The notes under the pieces are model-generated. The model was given only the letters and a program-made list of their open reading frames with translations. It was not told the DNA's origin and did not search any database. This document shows positions 1 through 4,822 of a DNA stretch of 5,011 nt, one piece after another. The position numbers and the translations under genes are program-made. How positions within the stretch are numbered: position 1 is the first letter of the stretch; every line of letters begins with the position of its first letter. Source of the stretch: Actinomycetota bacterium (lineage in GTDB: Bacteria; Actinomycetota; Actinomycetes; S36-B12); NCBI GenBank assembly GCA_947472655.1, contig CANJCG010000103.1, forward strand, positions 1 to 5,011. The letters are read 5' to 3'.

Positions 1-529
1 CGGATAGCACCTGCATGTAACGCGCAAGAATTACAACGTCGATGTTGTTCTCTTTAGTCAATCGAAGCAACTCAGCTTCCTGAACAGCTTTCGTGTCAGA
101 AGTTACTGGCAAATAGACGTAGGGAATCCCGTGTCGCTTCGCGATATGTTCGCAGTCAGGGTGATTAGAAACGATCAACGGAATTTCAATTGGCAATTCG
201 CCGATCTCATGACGGTAGAGCAAATCAATCAAGCAATGGTCATGCTTGGACACCATAATCAAGGCTCTGCGGCGATCACTTTCCCGACGCAAGGTCATCT
301 CCGGATTGAATTGGATTACTTGAGCGGTGATCGCAGTTCGCACGTCTTCAAGTTCCAACGGGGATTCGAATTTAGTGCGCAAACTAAATACACCGGAGTC
401 TTCATCGGTGAACTGGGCTTGCTCCAAAATATTGCCTTGCACGCCTAGAAGGGACCCTGTGATGGCATGCACGATGCCCGGGCCGTCGGCGCAGCGCAGG
501 GTCAAGATGTAGTGCTCAATGACGCTCAT
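1..529 (-). CDS. purU: Formyltetrahydrofolate deformylase PurU, N-terminal 176 residues (gene continues past the left edge)
   Basis: The enzyme hydrolyses 10-formyltetrahydrofolate to formate and tetrahydrofolate in the cytoplasm, balancing the one-carbon pool and supplying formate. Reading leftward from the ATG at 529 gives an unbroken 176-codon frame with no stop before the edge. Residues 5 to about 85 form an ACT-type regulatory domain (start MSVIEHYILTLRCADGPGIV). From about residue 89 the formyltransferase-like domain begins, with the family segments SKHDHCLIDLLYR (94-106), SNHPD (121-125) and LARYMQVLS (168-176). The family is usually about 280-290 residues, so roughly 110 residues, including the catalytic His and Asp region, lie outside the window. 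A TTG at 538 (GGGGGA 9 nt upstream) is an alternative start. ATG 529 is preferred because a -10-like TAGATT lies 7 nt before it and the ACT strand starts right after. The next gene is divergent. Family assignment is very secure; start moderately so. Confidence 0.95.
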   Translation of the reverse strand, partial: MSVIEHYILTLRCADGPGIVHAITGSLLGVQGNILEQAQFTDEDSGVFSLRTKFESPLELEDVRTAITAQVIQFNPEMTLRRESDRRRALIMVSKHDHCLIDLLYRHEIGELPIEIPLIVSNHPDCEHIAKRHGIPYVYLPVTSDTKAVQEAELLRLTKENNIDVVILARYMQVLS

Positions 530-536
530 CTGATGC

Positions 537-542
537 AATCTA
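537..542 (-). promoter_or_regulatory. Putative -10 box (TAGATT) of purU
   Basis: On the minus strand TAGATT fits the TANNNT core of actinobacterial -10 elements. It ends 7 nt before the ATG at 529, so transcription would start at about 530 or 529 and the mRNA would be leaderless or nearly so. No good -35 match is visible at the expected distance. This is inferred from spacing alone. Confidence 0.4.
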
Positions 543-564
543 CGAGATCCCCCACCCCTGCCGG

Positions 565-570
565 TAGCGT
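565..570 (+). promoter_or_regulatory. Putative -10 box (TAGCGT) of the reductase gene
   Basis: TAGCGT matches TANNNT and ends 7 nt before the ATG at 578, predicting transcription from about 577. This mirrors the purU promoter across the 48-bp divergent gap. No convincing -35 is seen, and the same bases could instead act as a weak ribosome binding site (GGTAG, 563-567). Its main use is to favour ATG 578 over the upstream ATGs at 467 and 533. Confidence 0.35.
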
Positions 571-577
571 GCCCCAA

Positions 578-1759
578 ATGAATGGCGTAGTGGTCGTGGG
601 AACTGGCATCGCTGGGGTCCGGGCTGCGGAGGCTTTGCGTGCGTCGGGGTATCAAGAAGAAATTGCCTTTATCTCGCCCGAAACGCCGATTTATCGCCCT
701 GCCGTCTCTAAAGAAGCCCTTCAAACTCCAGTTGTCGGTCGGGCAACAATGCCTCTCAAACGCAGCGCAGATGAGTTCACCTGGCTCCTTGGGCACCAAG
801 TTGAGTCGGTAGACCTCGTTGCCAAATCACTGGTCGTGCGCACTCCAGAAGCTGAAATCCACACTCGAGCCTTTGATGGCCTAGTGATCGCTTCAGGGCT
901 TCGTTCTCGCCAGTTGCCAATTTCTGGCCCCACCAGGGGCCGCTTCACCTTGCGAACACTGGATGACGCGCAAGAACTCGAACCGCATTTAAAAGCTGGC
1001 GCGAAAATTGTGATTATTGGTTCGGGATTTATCGGTTGTGAAGTGGCGGCTTCAGCAGTTGCCCGTGGCGCTGATGTCACAGTGATCTCCCCCGAAATCA
1101 CCCCGCTTGCCACCTCGATTGGTGTTGAGCTTGGTGAACGGATCGCATCGAAGCATCGCATTGAAGGGGTGGCGTTCGTTCTCAACGCATCTGTCATTGA
1201 ATTTCTCGGAACCGCATCAGTCACTGGAGTGCGTCTTAGCGATGGAACTCAGGTCAATGCAGATGTAGTCGTGGAGGCTGTCGGTTCCATTCCCAACACC
1301 GAGTGGCTTGTCGGCAACAACCTTGATCTCGCAGATGGCGTACTGACTGATCAGTTTTTAAGAGCTGTAGGCACAACTGCTTCTGTTGTGGCCTGTGGTG
1401 ACATTGCTCGGCATCCAAACGCTTTGTTTGGCCCTTTGGCGCGAAGAATTGAGCACTGGACGGTGTCAGGAGACATGGGCACTCATGCAGGCCGGACATT
1501 GTCGCGACTTCTCGCGGGAAGCGACAATGAGTGCCAAGCCTTCACTCACGTGCCAAGTTTTTGGTCAGATCAGTACGAAATGCAGATTCAATCCTTTGGA
1601 ATTCCAAGTTTGGGAACCGAAGTATCAATCATTGAAAGTGACGCTGCGGGTAACTGCATCGCTGAGTATCGCGATGCGACAGCACTCGTTGGTGTGGTCG
1701 CAATCAACAGAACCAGTGAAATTGCTTATTACCGAAAGTTGCTCAACTCGCGTATCTAA
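578..1759 (+). CDS. FAD-dependent NAD(P)H:ferredoxin reductase (oxygenase-coupled type)
   Basis: This is a 393-residue class of pyridine nucleotide-disulfide oxidoreductase that moves electrons from NAD(P)H through FAD to a small ferredoxin or Rieske protein, as in putidaredoxin or rhodocoxin reductase. The FAD site GTGIAG is at residues 8-13, an SK motif in YRPAVSKEAL at 39-48, the NAD(P) site GSGFIG at 148-153, and the second FAD contact ACGDIA at 272-277. The C-terminal reductase domain carries EHW (292-294) and FWSDQY (328-333). No redox-active CxxxxC pair is present, which argues against a disulfide reductase. Length is normal for the family (about 400). The frame is open back to ATG 467, but that extension overlaps purU. 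ATG 578 places the first beta strand at the N-terminus, as in relatives; ATG 533 and GTG 569 are alternatives. No ferredoxin, P450 or dioxygenase gene is adjacent, so the electron acceptor is unknown. Confidence 0.88.
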   Translation: MNGVVVVGTGIAGVRAAEALRASGYQEEIAFISPETPIYRPAVSKEALQTPVVGRATMPLKRSADEFTWLLGHQVESVDLVAKSLVVRTPEAEIHTRAFDGLVIASGLRSRQLPISGPTRGRFTLRTLDDAQELEPHLKAGAKIVIIGSGFIGCEVAASAVARGADVTVISPEITPLATSIGVELGERIASKHRIEGVAFVLNASVIEFLGTASVTGVRLSDGTQVNADVVVEAVGSIPNTEWLVGNNLDLADGVLTDQFLRAVGTTASVVACGDIARHPNALFGPLARRIEHWTVSGDMGTHAGRTLSRLLAGSDNECQAFTHVPSFWSDQYEMQIQSFGIPSLGTEVSIIESDAAGNCIAEYRDATALVGVVAINRTSEIAYYRKLLNSRI

Positions 1760-1776
1760 GAAATCGGACTTACACA

Positions 1777-1878
1777 TTGGCCAAACACATCCAAGGATGG
1801 CGCACGGCTTCTGTGCCAAAATCTGTGCTTACTTTCGCTGCCATGCTGGGGCTTTTCGAGTCTCGTCACTCATCCTGA
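1777..1878 (+). CDS. Possible 33-residue small protein with TTG start (uncertain)
   Basis: The gap after the reductase contains an open frame starting at TTG 1777, 17 nt past the reductase stop, and ending with TGA at 1876-1878. A GGA at 1766-1768 could be a weak ribosome binding site 8 nt upstream. The peptide begins (M)AKHIQGWRTASVPK and continues into a hydrophobic stretch (SVLTFAAMLGLF) before a short polar tail, giving a basic, Trp-containing N-terminal half and a hydrophobic C-terminal half. A strong hairpin begins 5 nt after the stop, as expected for the end of a transcription unit. I do not recognise the family. Against it stand the rare start codon, the weak ribosome binding site and the ease with which such short frames arise by chance. 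A 24-residue frame also exists on the opposite strand here. Confidence 0.28.
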   Translation: MAKHIQGWRTASVPKSVLTFAAMLGLFESRHSS

Positions 1879-1882
1879 ACAT

Positions 1883-1924
1883 GCGAAGACCCGTACGGCT
1901 GGGGGGCAATCGCACGGGTCTCGC
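1883..1924 (+). terminator. Long hairpin, probable terminator of the reductase transcript
   Basis: The arms GCGAAGACCCGT (1883-1894) and ACGGGTCTCGC (1914-1924) pair over 11 bp with one bulged A at 1886 or 1887. The 19-nt loop contains six consecutive G (1901-1906). It sits between the reductase gene and the sulfotransferase promoter, where a terminator is expected. No run of T follows (CGCGTTATTG), so it is not a classical intrinsic terminator. It could be a U-less actinobacterial terminator, an mRNA 3'-end stabiliser or part of a small RNA. The pairing is certain; the role is inferred. Confidence 0.5.
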
Positions 1925-1952
1925 CGCGTTATTGTGCTGGGAAAGTGGGGAT

Positions 1953-1984
1953 TTGTCACGCCTTCGCGAGACCTTCCCTAGAAT
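1953..1984 (+). promoter_or_regulatory. Promoter of the sulfotransferase-like gene (leaderless layout)
   Basis: TAGAAT at 1979-1984 is a close match to the TATAAT -10 consensus and ends 6 nt before the ATG at 1991. The expected start point is therefore the A of that ATG, giving a leaderless mRNA. No Shine-Dalgarno sequence precedes the gene, which agrees. TTGTCA at 1953-1958 resembles a -35, but the 20-bp spacer is longer than usual, so only the -10 is well supported. The overlapping out-of-frame ATG at 1987 would lie outside such a transcript. Confidence 0.5.
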
Positions 1985-1990
1985 TCATGA

Positions 1991-3130
1991 ATGACGGATC
2001 CAGCCAGTGGGAATTCAGTCGGTCTCAAGCGTGGAAGCATCCTGCTTCATATAGGTGTTCACAAGACCGGGACTACCGCAATCCAAGATGCACTTGCGCA
2101 CGCGCGACCTGAACTGAGCCAGTGGAATGTGCAATATCCGGGCACCGCTCAAGCACACCGAAAAGTGGCTTCTAGCGCGATGAATCGGCGTCTTGGCTGG
2201 CAAGTTGGCGGCGCTCCTGCCCCGGAGCCAGCAGTGTGGGAAAACTTCGTGAAGAACGCTCACGCATTCCAGGGAATCACTGTGTGTTCAAGTGAGTTCT
2301 TTGCCGAGTCTGACGCTGATACTGCTGGTCAGATCATTGAACGAATTGGTAAGGAAAACGTCCATGTCGTTATAACTTTAAGAAATCTTGGAAAGATTCT
2401 TCCATCGGCCTGGCAACAAATTCTCAAATCGGGATACGAGTTTGGCTACGTACATTGGCTCACCAACGTGCTGGGTGGCACTGATCTTGAGCCAAAGTCT
2501 CAGGTCTTCTGGACTCGGCATCGTCACGATGAAGTGGTCACACGCTGGGCCAAGCTTGTCGGTAGTGACCGCGTGACCGTGGTTGTTGTTGACGATTCAA
2601 ATCGTGACGGTATCTACCACGACTTCGAAAATTTGCTTGGTCTACCTAAAGATGCACTGCTAAAACAAAGAAAACACACCATGAACCGTTCGATGACAAC
2701 AGCAGAAAGTGAATTACTTCGCCGTCTGAACGAAGTTGTCGGTGGAAGCAAGGGCTGGCAAACATATGGCAACGCGGTGCACGATGGCCTGATCAAAGGC
2801 ATGATTGAGGGCCGCACCCCCGATGCGAACGAACCAAAACTTCAAACACCGCAATGGGCCCTAGATGTTGCAGCCCGCTATGCGGAAACGTACGTTGCCG
2901 CGATCAAAGCCAGCGGGGTTAACGTGACGGGCGATGTTGAACTCCTTGGAGCTCACCTCAAAGGCCCAGCCGTAGTCAATGACATTGCCGTGAATGCTAT
3001 TGCTCTGGATGCAGCCGTTGCCGCAATTCTTGGGGCGATTGGTGATGGAAGCGTCGGTACATCACCCACTATGACCACATTATTTAAGCAAAAGGCCGGC
3101 AAACTTCGTCGCAGTCTTGCCGGTAAGTAA
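1991..3130 (+). CDS. Sulfotransferase-like P-loop protein
   Basis: The 379-residue protein is cytosolic by appearance, with no signal peptide. Residues 17-32 (ILLHIGVHKTGTTAIQ) form the strand and P-loop that bind the 5'-phosphosulfate of PAPS in sulfotransferases. Residues 126-146 (from VVITLR to QQILK) match the 3'-phosphate-binding segment: Arg131 and Ser139 are 8 apart, as the binding Arg and Ser are in characterised sulfotransferases. SSEFF (100-104) ends a core strand, and a basic segment with NRS follows at 225-234. The C-terminal third is Ala-rich, with a hydrophobic stretch at about 328-351 and a basic tail, and shows no domain I recognise. The acceptor could be a glycan, lipid or small metabolite; nothing nearby reveals it. 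No PAPS-synthesis or glycosyltransferase genes adjoin. Catalysis is inferred from family features only. ATG 1991 is chosen because a -10 box lies 6 nt upstream. The gene converges on tRNA-Lys, 16 bp away. Confidence 0.8.
   Translation: MTDPASGNSVGLKRGSILLHIGVHKTGTTAIQDALAHARPELSQWNVQYPGTAQAHRKVASSAMNRRLGWQVGGAPAPEPAVWENFVKNAHAFQGITVCSSEFFAESDADTAGQIIERIGKENVHVVITLRNLGKILPSAWQQILKSGYEFGYVHWLTNVLGGTDLEPKSQVFWTRHRHDEVVTRWAKLVGSDRVTVVVVDDSNRDGIYHDFENLLGLPKDALLKQRKHTMNRSMTTAESELLRRLNEVVGGSKGWQTYGNAVHDGLIKGMIEGRTPDANEPKLQTPQWALDVAARYAETYVAAIKASGVNVTGDVELLGAHLKGPAVVNDIAVNAIALDAAVAAILGAIGDGSVGTSPTMTTLFKQKAGKLRRSLAGK
3086..3123 (-). terminator. Probable terminator of the tRNA-Lys transcript, inside the end of the convergent gene
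   Basis: Perfect 7-bp arms TTGCCGG (3117-3123) and CCGGCAA (3096-3102) enclose a 14-nt loop, and a G-T pair can extend the stem to 8 bp. On the minus strand the hairpin is followed by CCTTTTGCTT, a short T-rich tail; on the plus strand no T-run follows. It lies 24 bp beyond the CCA end of tRNA-Lys, a sensible place to end that transcript. The arms fall within the last codons of the sulfotransferase gene. The T tract is interrupted, so efficiency is uncertain. Confidence 0.42.
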
Positions 3131-3146
3131 TACGAAGAACCAAGAG

Positions 3147-3221
3147 TGGTGGGACGCCGGGGGCTCGAACCCCGAACCTACGGATTAAAAGTCCGCAGCT
3201 CTACCATTGAGCTAGCATCCC
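3147..3221 (-). tRNA. tRNA-Lys (anticodon UUU)
   Basis: The minus strand folds into a full cloverleaf. The acceptor stem GGGATGC (from 3221) pairs with GCGTCCC (3157-3151) with one T-G wobble. The D arm is GCTC/GAGC with loop AATGGTA. The anticodon stem GCGGA/TCCGT encloses loop CTTTTAA, so positions 34-36 are TTT (3189-3187), decoding AAA and AAG as lysine. The T arm CGGGG/CCCCG holds the canonical TTCGAGC loop. Discriminator A (3150) and CCA (3149-3147) are encoded in the DNA. The gene lies 69 bp downstream of htpX on the same strand and could be read through from it; I see no clear tRNA promoter of its own. Confidence 0.97.
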
Positions 3222-3290
3222 GTGATTTGTAAGTCTCCCCACAAACCTGAGGGGCAAGGCTATCGTCCTGAGCAATCTGAGGTTTCGGCA

Positions 3291-4196
3291 CTACTGCCCA
3301 ACAGGCGGCAGCCCTTCCATTTCGCGCAAAATATTGATGCGATCACTGAGCGGCGGATGGGTATCAAACATGGACTTTGACTTGCCATCCAGCGGGGATT
3401 CAATCCACACGTGAGCAACAGCCGTGGACTTCTGCTGCACAACGGTGGAGTCGCCCGCCAGTGTCTCTAAAGCACGACGAAGGCCGTTCGGATTACGAGT
3501 GAACTCAACAGCCGTGGCATCAGCAAGCGACTCGCGCTTGCGAGAAATCGATGCGCGAATAAGCAAAGCGGCGATGGGAGCGAGCAACAAAATCACGATA
3601 GAAACTATTTGCGCAATTGGGTTGTTGTTGCTGTTGTTATTTCGCCCACCAAAAAAGGCCATACGAGCGCCCATGTCAGCCAGAACCGCTAAGAGTCCTG
3701 CTGTTGTTGCGGCAACTGCCATCACCAACGTATCTCGGTTACCCACATGAGCCATCTCATGCGCTGCAATCCCCTGCAACTGTTCACGGTCCATCACGCG
3801 CAAAATTCCTGTAGTGAAGGCAATTACTGCATGTTCTGGGTCGCGGCCAGTTGCGAAAGCATTCGGTGCTGGGTCATCAACGATTGCGACCTTCGGCATT
3901 GGCAGACCAGCCGCCATGGTCACTTCTTCAACAATGTTGTACAGCTGAGGTGCGTCCTCATGTTGAACAACTTTTGCATGCGTCATCGCCAAAACCAAAG
4001 TGTCGGACTTCCAATACGAAGTCCAAACGCCAACAAGTGAAATACCCACTGCGATTGGTACGAGCAAGTAAGCCTGGAAGTTCAAAATTGTGCCGATAGC
4101 CCAAATCATCAACACCACGGCAACGAACATCGTTCCGAGCAGGAACCAGGTTTTGCGTTGGTTCGTTTTCTGCTGGGCTCTAAAAGAGACCGCCAT
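3291..4196 (-). CDS. htpX: HtpX-type M48 membrane zinc metalloprotease
   Basis: This 301-residue integral membrane protease is of the family that degrades damaged or misfolded membrane proteins. Two hydrophobic segments open the protein (about 17-37 and 42-60), followed by NAFATGR (112-118). The zinc site HEMAH is at 146-150, with Glu147 the catalytic base. Two more hydrophobic stretches (about 157-175 and 195-213) flank an Asn-rich loop (NNNSNNN, 186-192). The third zinc ligand is Glu222 in RESLADA. The C-terminal FDTHPPLSDRI (277-287) is typical of M48B proteins. Length fits the family (about 280-300) and all catalytic residues are present. The ATG lies 2 nt after the lemA stop with no clear Shine-Dalgarno, suggesting translational coupling. 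The lemA-htpX pairing recurs across bacteria, but the function of LemA in it is not well defined. Confidence 0.95.
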   Translation of the reverse strand: MAVSFRAQQKTNQRKTWFLLGTMFVAVVLMIWAIGTILNFQAYLLVPIAVGISLVGVWTSYWKSDTLVLAMTHAKVVQHEDAPQLYNIVEEVTMAAGLPMPKVAIVDDPAPNAFATGRDPEHAVIAFTTGILRVMDREQLQGIAAHEMAHVGNRDTLVMAVAATTAGLLAVLADMGARMAFFGGRNNNSNNNPIAQIVSIVILLLAPIAALLIRASISRKRESLADATAVEFTRNPNGLRRALETLAGDSTVVQQKSTAVAHVWIESPLDGKSKSMFDTHPPLSDRINILREMEGLPPVGQ

Positions 4197-4198
4197 CG

Positions 4199-4756
4199 CT
4201 ATTCGAAGGACACAGTAGGAGCATTGCGATCTGAGGCTTCTGGCACCTCATAGAACTCGCGAGCCTTCACGTTTGCCATTCCAACAAAGAACTTTGTTGG
4301 AATCGTGACGATTGCTGTGTTCAGCGAACGAACCGAGTCGTTGTAGAACTGACGAGAGAAAGCAACCTTGTTTTCAGTGGACGAGAGTTCTTCTTGTAAT
4401 GACAGGAAGTTCGCTGAGGCCTTGAGGTCGGGGTAAGCCTCGGCCACCATGAGCAAGCCACGAAGGGCTTGTGTCAATTGACCATCAGCGGCGGCTACCT
4501 CAGCAACACCGTTTGCGTGTTCAGCCGCAGCGCGAGCAGCGGTCACCTTCTCGAAGGTGCCACTTTCGTGCGCGGCATAACCCTTAACTGTGCTCACCAA
4601 GTTGGGGATCAAGTCGCTACGACGCTTGAGCTGCACTTCGATCTGTGCAAAGGCTTCATCAACGGCCACATTCGAGCTGACCAACCGGTTGTAGCCAGAA
4701 ACAACGTATATAACGACAATGACGACGACGACTGCGAGAACTATCCAAATCCACAT
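4199..4756 (-). CDS. lemA: LemA family membrane-anchored coiled protein
   Basis: The 185-residue protein begins with a single transmembrane helix (residues 2-20, WIWIVLAVVVVIVVIYVVS) and then a mostly helical domain. Family segments are visible: YNRLV (22-26), QLKRRSDLIPNLV (42-54), VKGYAAHE (57-64), AEAYPDLKA (105-113) and the ENKVAFSRQFYND stretch (128-140). The likely topology is a short N-terminal tail, one helix and a large soluble domain. The molecular function of LemA is not established; its frequent linkage to HtpX suggests a role in envelope quality control. The frame extends 14 codons upstream to an ATG at 4798. ATG 4756 is preferred because the membrane helix starts there, as in relatives, and TACGAT lies 6 nt upstream as a -10 box. 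It is followed after 2 nt by htpX, so the two are almost certainly co-transcribed. Confidence 0.93.
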   Translation of the reverse strand: MWIWIVLAVVVVIVVIYVVSGYNRLVSSNVAVDEAFAQIEVQLKRRSDLIPNLVSTVKGYAAHESGTFEKVTAARAAAEHANGVAEVAAADGQLTQALRGLLMVAEAYPDLKASANFLSLQEELSSTENKVAFSRQFYNDSVRSLNTAIVTIPTKFFVGMANVKAREFYEVPEASDRNAPTVSFE

Positions 4757-4762
4757 GCGCCC

Positions 4763-4768
4763 ATCGTA
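4763..4768 (-). promoter_or_regulatory. Putative -10 box (TACGAT) of the lemA-htpX operon
   Basis: TACGAT on the minus strand fits TANNNT and ends exactly 6 nt before the ATG at 4756, predicting a start point on the A of that ATG and a leaderless lemA-htpX mRNA. GGG at 4762-4760 could alternatively be a weak ribosome binding site with very short spacing. No clear -35 is seen. If right, lemA-htpX can be transcribed separately from rpiB. Confidence 0.4.
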
Positions 4769-4780
4769 CCTTTGTTTTCT

Positions 4781-4814
4781 GCGGTATGCGATAGGCAAAA
4801 AGTATGCAAACCGC
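4781..4814 (-). repeat. Imperfect inverted repeat between rpiB and lemA
   Basis: Arms GCGGTATGC (4781-4789) and GCAAACCGC (4806-4814) pair at 8 of 9 positions around a 16-nt loop. The repeat begins 8 nt after the rpiB stop, the right place for a 3'-end structure. No T-run follows, and a second pairing (GATAGGC-like with GACAGGC-like arms) competes with it. It may be a weak terminator, an operator or chance. Confidence 0.25.
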
Positions 4815-4822
4815 CTGTCTGG

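Noticed and set aside
131..448. Plus-strand open frame of 105 codons over the purU region
   Set aside because: It lies wholly within purU on the opposite strand, whose product has clear ACT and formyltransferase motifs; the plus-strand peptide shows no recognisable family.
467..577. N-terminal extension of the reductase from ATG 467 or 533
   Set aside because: The extension from 467 overlaps purU and adds a non-conserved tail before the FAD-binding strand. ATG 533 adds a low-complexity Ser/Pro/Thr stretch without a ribosome binding site. ATG 578 fits the family and the -10 spacing.
1818..1844. Minus-strand frames in the 1760-1990 gap, including a 24-codon frame starting near 1844
   Set aside because: Very short, without a ribosome binding site or promoter at a sensible distance, and antisense to the better-placed small frame.
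1760..1990. Riboswitch in the gap before the sulfotransferase-like gene
   Set aside because: I recognise no known aptamer core, and the -10 box next to the ATG would place this RNA outside the downstream transcript.
1386..1994. Plus-strand open frame of 202 codons crossing the reductase end and the intergenic gap
   Set aside because: It is out of frame with the well-supported reductase over most of its length, crosses the hairpin and promoter, and its translation resembles no protein family.
3100..3221. Integration (att) site at the 3' end of tRNA-Lys bounding a mobile island
   Set aside because: No second copy of the tRNA 3' sequence, no integrase and no abrupt base-composition change is visible in the window.
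3227..3257. Own promoter for tRNA-Lys (TTGCCC and TACAAA on the minus strand)
   Set aside because: Each hexamer matches consensus at only four of six positions and the spacer is about 20 bp, so the match is not convincing.
3747..4099. Plus-strand open frames opposite htpX
   Set aside because: They are antisense to a complete M48 protease with all catalytic motifs and have no recognisable products.
4757..4798. LemA start at ATG 4798
   Set aside because: The 14 extra residues are polar and basic, precede the usual N-terminal membrane helix, and would cover the probable -10 box.
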